Shown: piece after piece, positions 55,448-64,000 of the stretch
Layout: each line of letters starts with the position of its first letter
Numbering within the stretch: position 1 is the stretch's first letter
DNA from: Pachyseris speciosa
Taxonomy: Eukaryota > Cnidaria > Anthozoa > Scleractinia > Pachyseridae
NCBI GenBank assembly: GCA_016490735.1
Contig: JAEMWC010000217.1
Coordinates: 57,501-121,500 of the forward strand
DNA length: 64,000 nucleotides
Direction of reading: 5' to 3'
Notes under the pieces: generated by a model
Database searches by the model: none
What the model was told of the DNA's origin: nothing
What the model saw: the letters and a program-made list of their open reading frames with translations, nothing else
Made by a program: the position numbers and the translations under genes

Positions 55448-56589
55448 CTTTTTTTTATCCAATCAAAGCCGGTGTTTTTCTGTGAAAAATGGTCCAAAGA
55501 ATACCATAAAATTGTAAGCTTTCATAATTAATAACAATCCATCACTATTAGGCTTGTTAAATAATCTCAAAACTCTCTCAAAACATTTAAGACCCGAAAA
55601 ACTATTTAATGTGCAGCATAGTTATCTACAGAAATAATTTGGTATTATATTTCGCAGTTAATAGTAAAACAAATATAGCTAATAAGAGCAGCTTGCATCG
55701 TACCGAATGCCTGCTGCAGTTGTTTCTCGCGATCACGAATCCCACGCCTTTGAGGTCCTTTGTAAAGCCAAACAGTATACCCCTATCGGCTCGGCTGCCA
55801 GGCGCCTCTAGCACCTTGTGGGCAAATCATTTAAAGAGCCAGATAAAGAAAAGATATTCTATTTTATTCACAGCCTCGCAATTACATAGGGATTGGAATT
55901 CCTTGCAATTAAAAAAGGAAAGTTATATCGTTGCACGTTTTTGAAAAGAAAGAAATATTCCGCCTCCCTCCTTCCTTCGCTGAAAGGGAGGAAGTCCAAC
56001 CCTGATTTATCTGCATAATATTTACCTTACTTCAGACTGGGGTGGAGCGTTGGGCAACTTTGTTTTAGACATTATAGTAATTCCTTTGCATGGTTCCGGC
56101 AACGAAGCATGTTTTTCTTTCACACCGCCTAAAGCAACAAGTGGGAGTTTCTTGGTCCTTGATTTTTCACAAGGTCCTGTTCAATGTTCCCTATGACGCA
56201 ACTAAATATGTTATACAGTTGAAGTCACACCAACAATGTGTTCATTTGTCGTTCGTTTACACTTGAAAACGAAGACTGAGTCCGGTTAGTCTTTCCGTTC
56301 ACGCGTGAATGATCAAAAACGTACCAAAATTCAGCGTTTACCAGTGGATGGTATATTGAGCATATCCATTTGGGCTCTACAAATGCTGTATTATTATTTA
56401 TGCCATGCCATAGAAAATACAGCCAATCAGAATGCAGGAAAGCCGTTGTATATTCGTTAGTATTCCATCGAACCTTCCCATCGATCAACGCAATTCAACG
56501 GTATCACACCCAACCTTCCCATCGTGCATTGAGATTCCCGCTTAGGTTGGCCTTGCTGGCCACTGCATTTTCAATGGCATGGTATAAAA
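55448..56589. other. Unassigned region with one 111-codon frame
   Basis: The plus-strand frame 55609-55944 ends with SILFTASQLHRDWNSLQLKK. The DWNSL-then-basic ending faintly recalls non-LTR retrotransposon C-termini, but the rest is unfamiliar, so it is left unassigned. Confidence 0.35.
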
Positions 56590-56751
56590 TAGTTATGCAA
56601 CCCTTTCTCGTGGTATACTGTGGAATATCCCACTCGTCACTTGTATTTTCTTGGGATACACACTCGCCTAAAGGCTCGTGTGTATACCAAGAAAATACAA
56701 GTGACTCGTGGGATATTCCACGGTATACCACTCGAAAGCGTTGCATAACTA
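56590..56751. mobile_element. 162-bp palindromic MITE, open on both strands
   Basis: TAGTTATGCAACCCTTTCTC and GTGGAATATCCCAC on the left are mirrored by GTGGGATATTCCAC and GCGTTGCATAACTA on the right, with a loop CCTAAAGG. The mirrored arms create similar frames in both directions (KYTSDSWDIPRYTTRK-like and its partner), which are not genes. Confidence 0.75.
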
Positions 56752-56756
56752 GTATA

Positions 56757-56830
56757 TAGACTGCGAGTAGTCTCTAATTTCGGCGATGAATTGTGTGGGG
56801 CGGCAGAAAGACACGCGCATGCGTGTAGTT
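56757..56830 (+). repeat. Half copy of the 7081-7200 palindromic element
   Basis: Only the left arm and core match (AGACTGCGAGTAGTCTCTAA, then GGCAGAAAGACACGCGC); the right arm is absent. Confidence 0.6.
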
Positions 56831-56933
56831 CTCCCGTCGCACTATCCATGATGGTACAGTGAAGGTATAGCCTTTACGTCCCAACGGGCAAAACTATGAC
56901 AACAATGACTAAACAACCTCGGTACAAAATAAA

Positions 56934-57051
56934 GCCCGGTTCAAACGTCGAACTTCACATGTGCCGAATCTAATGCAAATGAGAAAAATCTATCGTTTTT
57001 GCTCATTTGCATTGGATTTGGTACATGTGAAGTTCGACGTTTGAACCGGGC
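56934..57051. mobile_element. 118-bp near-perfect palindrome with GCCCGGTTCAAACG ends
   Basis: Left GCCCGGTTCAAACGTCGAAC and right GTTCGACGTTTGAACCGGGC are exact complements, and the arms meet near AAAAATCTATCGTTTTTGC. It looks like a minimal relative of the element at 47489-48243. Confidence 0.75.
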
Positions 57052-57175
57052 CTAAGTAACAGAAATTCTTCCGATCGTTTACCGTACCATACGGATTGGA
57101 TTGACAAATAGAAAACGTGTCGAAATGTGTTGAGGTAAGAGCGGGCTAAAACATGTGGAAAAGCCTGAATGTACA

Positions 57176-57499
57176 GTAGCCTCCTTCGCAGACGTCTTTG
57201 GGCTCGTCACGCGTTCCTTGCCCACGAACGTCTGCTGAACTGAACTACCACTTCCGTTCGCGGCGGTTAGCCAATCATAGTTCGTTTTCCAATTTATGGA
57301 AAGTAGGACTTCGACCCCTGGATTATTTTCACAGATGATGCACGTGAATCGGGTGTCGATTTCCATTCTTACGCAGTTCGTTATTGGTTTCTTCAAAACA
57401 AAGGCTAACCGCCGGCGAACGGAAGTGGCAGTTCAGTTCAGCAGACGTTCGTGGGCAAGGAACGCGTGACGAGCCCAAAGACGTCTGCGAAGGAGGCTA
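57176..57499 (-). mobile_element. Mutator-type MITE, copy B, with 9-bp target duplication
   Basis: It has the same ends and core as 28784-29106 in the opposite orientation. GAATGTACA flanks it at 57167-57175 and 57500-57508. The two copies share the core around CCAATAACnAnCTGCGTAAG. It sits just past the unknown terminal exon. Confidence 0.8.
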
Positions 57500-57555
57500 G
57501 AATGTACAGGAGAAAAGGCGACAAAACACAAATAACTGAAAAATGAATTGTTACT

Positions 57556-57866
57556 TCATTGGATTTTCTTGAACATCGTGTGCTGTGAAGCATCGGTAGC
57601 TTTCTTCAGATCCTCTGATTGTCTTCCCAGACGCGACAATCCACTCCTGAGGAAGCTCAAAAGTGCCTTATAACGGGACTGCTTCTTTCGCAAGCACGTG
57701 TGGAACGCGTGAAAACAGAGCCACGTGACCTCACTCTCGTCCAACGAAAATGTGGCTTTGGTAGGAGAGAGTTGTTTTGACTTGTGCGAACTTGTGGTGT
57801 GACAGTATTGTGCTACATCCAGAACTAACTTGCAGAAAAACGAAGGGTTGTCTTTCGGTTGTCGCC
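57556..57866 (-). CDS. Unrecognised 3'-terminal exon of a minus-strand gene
   Basis: An open frame starts directly at a strong 3' splice site (TTGTGTGTTTTTAG) and ends in TGA after about 103 residues. It reads RQPKDNPSFFCKLVLDVAQY, later FSLDESEVTWLCFHAFHTCL, and a basic C-terminus LSRLGRQSEDLKKATDASQH then TMFKKIQ. Composition looks like a real cytosolic protein, not low complexity. No ATG is needed if it is a terminal exon; the in-frame ATG seen upstream lies in the presumed intron. I do not recognise the family and found no clear upstream exon between 57.9 and 64 kb. A Mutator-type MITE begins 57 bp past the stop. Confidence 0.45.
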
Positions 57867-58339
57867 CTAAAAACACACAAAAGAACGTTTTAGTGTCAAA
57901 GCAAATGTAGTAAAATTGTGGCTATAAGCTCGGTCTTGTTTTCAGGGATGGGAGGGATGGCGCTTGCTGCTTACAGCACAAAATAGCAGGTACCCCTGCA
58001 GGTCCATGGGACAGCTGGCTAATTTAGGGAGCTCACTTTTTTGTTGAGGGGTGGGGGCGGGGTGAGGGGTCTTTTATTGGAATTTTTAATCAAAGCGAAC
58101 AGTTCGCTTCCAAAGCAATGAAAACAGCTCCAAAGGTAGGGCAAGGGAGTAAAAATGTTTGAGAGCAGAACTCAAGATAATTTCAACCCTCTGGGCATTT
58201 CTACGTTGAATAAAAAGATGTGGGTCGTTCCTCCCACCCTGCCCCCACCTCCAAATGATCCGCTACTTTCAAACCCAGCAGATATGAAAGTCATTTGACA
58301 AGCTCATTAACAACAGCAAGCGTTAATTAAAGTGAACAA

Positions 58340-58340
<1 letters not shown>

Positions 58341-58380
<40 letters not shown>

Positions 58381-58381
58381 T
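58341..58381 (+). repeat. (CAT)n microsatellite beside the LINE remnant
   Basis: Thirteen CAT units. On the minus strand they form (ATG)n about 180 bp downstream of the LINE stop codon, where a 3' tail repeat would be expected. Confidence 0.9.
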
Positions 58382-58558
58382 TATTTGCCTTGTTTTCTAA
58401 TACATGAACAATTTATAAGAAGGCCAGGTGGCAAGGTGACCTCTAGAAACCACCAGGCTTTTAGTTGAGGCCACCTTGTGCATACTGACAATATGCTTAC
58501 ATAGATAGTGTTCAAGTGTGCGGTCTAGCCAATTCAGGAATTATTTTACTAAAAACTG

Positions 58559-58696
58559 TTACAGTTTCTTCTTAAAGTTAGGAAAACTCGATAGAGAAGT
58601 GATTGTAACAGGGAGGGAATTCCAGATCTTTGGACCTTAGTAAAGAATTGTGAATGTTTTCAGATTAGTTCGGCAATGATGCCCGCGATAATTGTT
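58559..58696 (-). pseudogene. 3' end of a LINE reverse-transcriptase ORF, decayed
   Basis: The minus strand reads RTNLKTFTILY, an in-frame stop, then GPKIWNSLPVTITSLSSFPN and FKKKL-stop. The G-P-K-x-W-N-S-L-P then FKKKL pattern is the C-terminal tail of CR1/L2/Jockey-type LINE polyproteins. The internal stop and a frameshift further upstream mark it as dead. Its orientation matches the flanking (CAT)n at 58341-58381 as a 3' end. Confidence 0.65.
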
Positions 58697-58859
58697 GGCT
58701 GTTCAAACTTCAAGAGCGCATGGTAGTTGAGAAAAGTTATTGAGACGTCACAGTTTCTGATAAAATTGGATTGCATTACAAACAGAGTGTGAGAGTTGTT
58801 GACAGCGCAAGATTGAAAGAAAGCAAACCGAGATCTGACCATGGTTAGATCACCGCATT

Positions 58860-61800
58860 ACCGAATTTAAAGCGAAGTTAAAGAAAAACACCTGGTCTCA
58901 GTTGTGAAAGAGCGAATAACTTTTTCCAGCGATATAAGCCACTATCCGGGGCATCCAACGAGCGAAATAAACCAAAAGCTGTAGAAAGGCATTTTTAAGT
59001 ACCTGAAGCTGTTTGAAGTCTGTTTAAGGTGATGCTTTCGTTAGCTAGTAGAACTTGATCTGTTCAGATTCGTTAGCTGAAATTTTATTTCCCCGAAAAT
59101 GTAAGGGAGCACAATCTTCCTTTGAGAAAATGGTAGCTGAAATGAACTTTCCACGAACTTTCTAGGGAGCTGTTTTCTTTCCGAAAATGCGAGCTGACGT
59201 TTTTGACTACCAAAAATAGGAATTATCATCTTTCCGAAAACTTCAGGGGCTATGATTTCCCCATTGCGAATTTTTTAGGTCACGTTTCTGTTACGAAAAT
59301 CCGAGTACACTCTTTAATCGACGCCGACTCGGCCTAAGGCGAACTACCCTCCACCGAACATATACCTATCGACAGTAGTCGTTGGGTGCCCTTCCATCAT
59401 GCACATCGGGTATAAATGATTAAGTGGCCCGCAGTGCCAGGCGCTAGAAAGGGAAAGGAAAGGGGTCAAGCAGGCGTGCGCGAAAAGTGAGGGGTGTGAG
59501 CTCTTCTCTCTTCTTATGAGTAAGCTGCAGTACATTTTTTCCCGCTAGATGGAAACAGTGGCTATCCGCTCCTTAACGACTGGTACGAGGACGAAACATG
59601 TAAACAACGAGAAGATTTATTCAGAAAAAGAATTGGTCACAATGATACAGCATTTTAGTCGCACAAAAATAAGTTCCGGGAGGCGCTTCATCTTACCCTT
59701 CCAGATTTTGACAGCTTTAATGCTCTTCAGTTTGAATGACGGAGGTAAAGTGGAATCCAAGAAAAACAATATTTGGTGTCTTGCTTTTAAAACAACAATA
59801 ATTACAACTGGCAGTATTCTAGTGCTACTCTTTTATCCAATGGTAAATTGAATCGTTTAGCGAAGGTAACAGTCAGTTACGGCGTATGCGAAGGCGACTA
59901 AAAGAATCTCACGAGTCGGTCGCATTCATAAAATACACTGCAACCAGCATATGTAAAGCTCCGCTATATGCAGATTATTGTGTGTTGTCTTTCTTGTAAT
60001 AGCTTTCAAATGAACCGTTCTGTCTCAACACTAATAGTGTCATTTACGGCTTCCGCACCAGTTGACAGGCAGACAACTTTTACATTTCTTTCCTTTAATT
60101 GAAAAAAAATTCTATTATTACTCAGGAAATGCGGGATCGACATTAAAGCCGAGCCTATATTGACAGCAGATACACAGATTCGCTAATGAGAACAAGATAC
60201 GCTAGAGAAATTGCTTTTCTATGACAGATTGTACACACAATGGAAGGAAATGGCCCACGCCACACCTCAACTAATAACTAGTCCATAAATTGAAGAAAAA
60301 GTTTATCTAAAAGGGGAGTCACGTATGCATAAGAAAACTAATTTTACAATAGTAGAAAAGAAAATTTCATCCAAGCAAAAATATGCAAAGGATCCAAATT
60401 GCTTCTCAGCTTCACGTTGTACAAAACTGATCGAATTGGTAAGAGCCGCGCGTTTCTGAAATATTTGAATTAGGCGAATTACAATGTACCGCTTTCTCAA
60501 CTCTGTCAATAAATGAATGTATGAAAAACTCCACGACAAACATCGTTAATCATTTGAAATCACCTTACAAACTAAGACAAAAACAGTGTTATAATAATGG
60601 ACAAGCTTTCTGATTATTTTTGTTTGCTCGGGTCGCAGTGTTGCTTCTGTTCATATCGTTTGGCAATCAATTAAATTTCTTGCTTCTGGAAGGCGGAGAA
60701 GTCTGTGTAACTAATTTCCCGTTGTCGAGTGCGACTGCCTGTTTTTTTTTTTTTTTTTTTATCCTTGTATGTATATTTGAACATTGAAAAAAGAAAAAAA
60801 AATCCAAATTTCATTTTGCAAAATATTCGCTAGACAAACAGTATGTCAGGAGACAATGTCCTAAAGGCAGGTTTATTTTAACTCTGGGATTTCGTTAACA
60901 ACAAACAAATTTGTATAGTATTGTAATTCCCAGGAAATGTAATCACCGTCCGGGAGTCCATGTACAGAAAATGTTTTTACCAAGTCAAGAACGGCGGAAC
61001 ATAAGGAAAAAAAATCGGGTTAAAAAAAAAAACTGACGAAACAAAACAAAACAAAACAAAACAGCGCGACTGGTCGCTCTGTCAGTTGTATTGGCCTGTA
61101 GGCTTTCGTTTCATTATTTCTTTTCCCCAATTTGCAAAAGAGGGAATGCAGTCCAGTGAAAATTGAAAACAAAAAGCTAACGACTCAAAGAGCTGATGTT
61201 CATAGTGAACTCCGTTAAGATGTACTGTACACACTGTCTTTTTTTTAATATCACAAATTGACATCGCAAAAACGGAGAGAGAAAACAAAACAACAATGAC
61301 ATTACACATGCTAAAGGCCGTATAAACAGTCAGAGAAAACCAATACTCAACGATGGCAGCAGGAAAGCTTTAAACGTGCACTTAATTTCTGTCGATATTT
61401 ATCCACGTGACCTTTGAAAAGTTGTCACCCAGAAATACCGTAACCCTCCACCGGTGTGGCCTGGTTGCTATTCGCACAATGCAGGTAATGAATTGGGTAG
61501 AGTTTGATTAATAGTGTCTCGACCGACGCCTTGTCCTTGGTCGGTAGATTCGATAAGTTTTCCTCCTTCATTAAACCAACGACTCAAAATTCAAATTCAG
61601 TCCAAATCAATCTGGAATTGCGAGCCAGTTTTTGTCAAATGTCAGACTGTTGGGTGCCTGCCGTTAAACAAATTAAAGTCGATCTCGTTTAGTTTATTTT
61701 CATGAAATATATTACTTTTTTAACAGCTAGAGAGAGAGAGAGACAAACGCTAGCCTCTTCAAACTCTTTAGATAAGGAAAACAGAAGGAAAAGAAAAGAA

Positions 61801-63093
61801 ATGCGCGAGAGACAAGTTTTGCAGGTTTCTAAAAGACCAATGGGAGTAAAATATCAGCGAAGTTTGTGAAAAAAAAATTGGACCAAAGAAAGAACAGAAA
61901 GATATTGTATTTGCAATGAAAAAAGAAGAAACCATAAAGAAGATGGAAACTAGAATTCATGATGACCATGCTTTATTAGTGATAATGGATTTGACAAATG
62001 ATTTTCTCCATTTTCAATGATTGAAATTGAAGCAGATATCCAAAGAAAAAATATTGTGTATAGCTTTTAAACAAAAATAATTACTCTTTGTAACATTATA
62101 CTATTTTTAACATCTCAAAAGCTCAATTACAAGATCGTCATACCTTTGAATTAAATGCCATGACAACACAAACAAAATTTCACTTAGCGGCGAGTGAAGT
62201 TAGCCGCAGTATTGATATCCACAACAAAGCGACTCCATTAAGTTCTTCAAGACACGGACGAAACATTGGCGGTATTTAAAAGTGCATCGTTAAAATTGGA
62301 ACGTTGTTGAGGAAAAAATGCATTAACAAACAACTTAAAACACATCTGCATGTCTTACTGTATGCATGTCATATCCAAGGAAAACGTATGGTGCATGATA
62401 CCAACGACGTGCTAACGGCGTGTTCCGTGCTGCAGGTGTGATGTTCGCGCTTGGTGTCGATTGCCGTGATCATTTAAAAACACAACACGAGTTTCCCAGA
62501 CTTTTCTTTTCAATTTGGTTGGTTTAAAATGTGCATTGCTTTTTTCAGCCAATATTGGGCTAAAGAGAGTGAACAAAAGATAAGAAAGAAGCTTTCAAAT
62601 TCATCCTTTATCCACAGGCGATATTTGCGCATTGTGGAGATGACAGGTGCTTAAACTGACAGACAAAATTATCCGCTTAAAAATATTGCCTTAATGTTCC
62701 AAAAGATTATGAATTAATTTCGCGAAAAAGTCAACAAATAAGAATAACGTCTTTAATGAACAAGGCTAAAACAGTGTCACTCTGCGTGAATAAACCTGTA
62801 AAGATTACTTTGTCATGGAATTAGAAAACAGTTTGACTGTGCTTGTGTAACGTTAGAGAAACACCTATGAACGTTTTGTCGCAACTTGTGATCTAACCAC
62901 AAGCGTGATCACTGAGGGATACAGCATGCCCAGTACTATTGGGTCTCATGGGGGGGACGATTGTGCTCAATGTGCATTCCCAGTCACACATGACAATATA
63001 CCGGTTTTGTTTCCCCTAACTTTATTTCAAGAAAATGTTGTCACCAGAGTAACTTGAAGTCAGTTTGATGGTTAACAAAGCCAAAGCAGTATT
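58860..63093. other. Right-hand gene-poor region
   Basis: It contains poly(T) at 60742-60760 and (AAAAC)n near 61038-61062. Frames of 60-100 codons exist (for example 59549-59851 plus, with two hydrophobic stretches, and 61309-61082 minus, with a signal-like start), but none has a recognised domain or supporting splice sites. Exons upstream of the 57.6-kb terminal exon may be hidden here. Confidence 0.45.
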
Positions 63094-63134
63094 ATAGACC
63101 CTTTTCATGATGGCGCCCGACAAATTATTCTTTT

Positions 63135-63301
63135 GTGAATGATATATGAAATGAATCATATATGAACTGCGGAAATGAAATCAAATGAAGAATGATCCTC
63201 GCAGTTGTGAACGCAATTTATGCAATTGCGAAAAGAAGCCTGAAAAAAATTCAGGACTTCAACGGGGTTTGAACCCGTGACCTCGCGATTACCGGTGCGA
63301 T

Positions 63302-63338
<37 letters not shown>

Positions 63339-63428
63339 AGCAGTTGGGAGCTGCTCCCAACTGCTCCAACGTCAGTGGCTTCAATTGCATAAATTGCGTT
63401 CACAACTGCGAGGATCATTCTTCATTTG
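63135..63428 (-). mobile_element. tRNA-headed SINE inserted in the MITE, with a 13-bp target duplication
   Basis: The insert is flanked on both sides by AAATTATTCTTTT (63122-63134 and 63429-63441), a clean target-site duplication. Reading the minus strand there is a deleted head-to-head copy, then a palindromic junction near GGAGCTGCTCC, then a complete head (63255-63327) and tail. The right part is the reverse complement of the left part with the tRNA body removed between GTGGCTTCA and TTGCATAAATTGCG. Confidence 0.8.
63255..63327 (-). tRNA. tRNA-Thr(GGT)-like SINE head
   Basis: It is nearly identical to the head at 4371-4443, with the same acceptor, D and T arms and Pol III boxes and the same CCGGTAA anticodon loop with C at position 33. 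It is part of the SINE insert and is probably not a decoding tRNA. Confidence 0.55.
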
Positions 63429-64000
63429 AAATTATTCTTTTATTCTTATGATAATGAGCCCTACTAGCCTCGTCAGCATGTGCAAAATTCAATAGAATTT
63501 TTTCATTTAAGTGAGGTTAGTAGGGCTAATTAACACATATACAAAATAATAATTAAAATCGTCCGCCATTATGAAAAAGGTCTATAGGGGATGCCGATAT
63601 AGAAGGGACGGCTTCATAATTAACACCTTAACGTTTATGAGGAAGGATTCCTCATTACATTAATGTCAAATTTTGTTCCCCACTACACGAAAACGACTGC
63701 ATTTGGAGTTATTTTTCGCTCACTTGTTTTGTGGAGAACGTGAGCGTATGACAGTGAAATCTTCTTTCTTTTTCCCAACTTGAATGGCGTTTTTAACTAA
63801 TTTAGCTCCAGGATAGATCGCCCACATTTTACAAGTTAAACAAGTTGGAAAAATCGCGAGAGTTACAATAACGAGAAGTTACATTTTGAAACGACGTTTT
63901 CGTTGCCGTTGCCGTCGTCGTTGCTTAAGCTCTTTAATAAAACAGTGCAACGGGTGTTAAATTGAATTGTAATGGTGGAGGAACTTGGTGCAGAATTTTC

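Larger units (their letters stand above)
63094..63585. mobile_element. TA-flanked palindromic MITE interrupted by a SINE
   Basis: The ends are inverted (ATAGACCCTTTTCAT against ATGAAAAAGGTCTAT), and the MITE body is the same as the uninterrupted copy at 23216-23400. The body is split after CAAATTATTCTTTT by a 294-bp SINE insert, then resumes at TATTCTTATGATAATGAGCC. TA sits at both ends, which would suit a Tc1/mariner-type MITE. It has no coding capacity. Confidence 0.8.

Noticed and set aside
59549..59851. 100-codon plus-strand frame with two hydrophobic stretches
   Set aside because: No known family, no splice support and average local composition; left as unassigned.
61082..61309. 75-codon minus-strand frame with a signal-peptide-like start
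   Set aside because: The hydrophobic start may be chance in AT-rich DNA; no family or promoter evidence.

Overview
The window is nuclear DNA from an animal, and the best fit is an anthozoan cnidarian, probably a stony coral. The genes are split by GT-AG introns, base composition is AT-rich, and the DNA between exons is full of palindromic (foldback) elements, tRNA-headed repeats and one transposase fragment of a type I associate with cnidarian genomes. The species assignment is inference. No bacterial operon, CRISPR array or rRNA is present.

Two conserved genes are certain. (1) Plus strand, 3680-12831: the last six coding exons of inosine-5'-monophosphate dehydrogenase (IMPDH), corresponding to about residues 289-514 of the human enzyme. 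It holds the catalytic cysteine loop, the Arg-Tyr flap and the canonical C-terminus. The 5' half must lie left of the window. (2) Minus strand, 37597-18280: a complete eight-exon G-protein alpha subunit of the Gi class (354 residues, every splice phase consistent), with a myristoylation glycine, intact G1-G5 motifs and the pertussis-toxin cysteine. The two genes are convergent, about 5.3 kb apart. A third locus is suggested by one good-looking 3'-terminal exon on the minus strand (57866-57556), family not recognised.

Layout: 1-3.7 kb repeats left of the first visible IMPDH exon; 3.7-12.8 kb IMPDH, whose 5.7-kb fourth visible intron carries several foldback elements; 13-18 kb gene-free with small palindromes; 18.3-37.6 kb Galpha-i, whose large introns hold two related 2.6-2.7 kb transposons, a Mutator-type MITE with 9-bp target duplications, G-rich tracts and local duplications; 37.6-41.2 kb upstream flank; 41.3-43.8 kb an inverted array of 409-bp units, each carrying a tRNA-like gene, bounded by (TA)n; 43.8-64 kb gene-poor DNA with many foldback elements, a LINE remnant, the unknown exon, and a SINE nested in a TA-type MITE.

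The most interesting structures are the tRNA inverted array, the two elements with 4-bp target duplications and termini packed with CCGTTTAAACGG-like motifs, and the nested insertion at 63.1-63.6 kb whose empty site can be read from a second copy at 23.2 kb. All calls come from reading the sequence; no database search was run.
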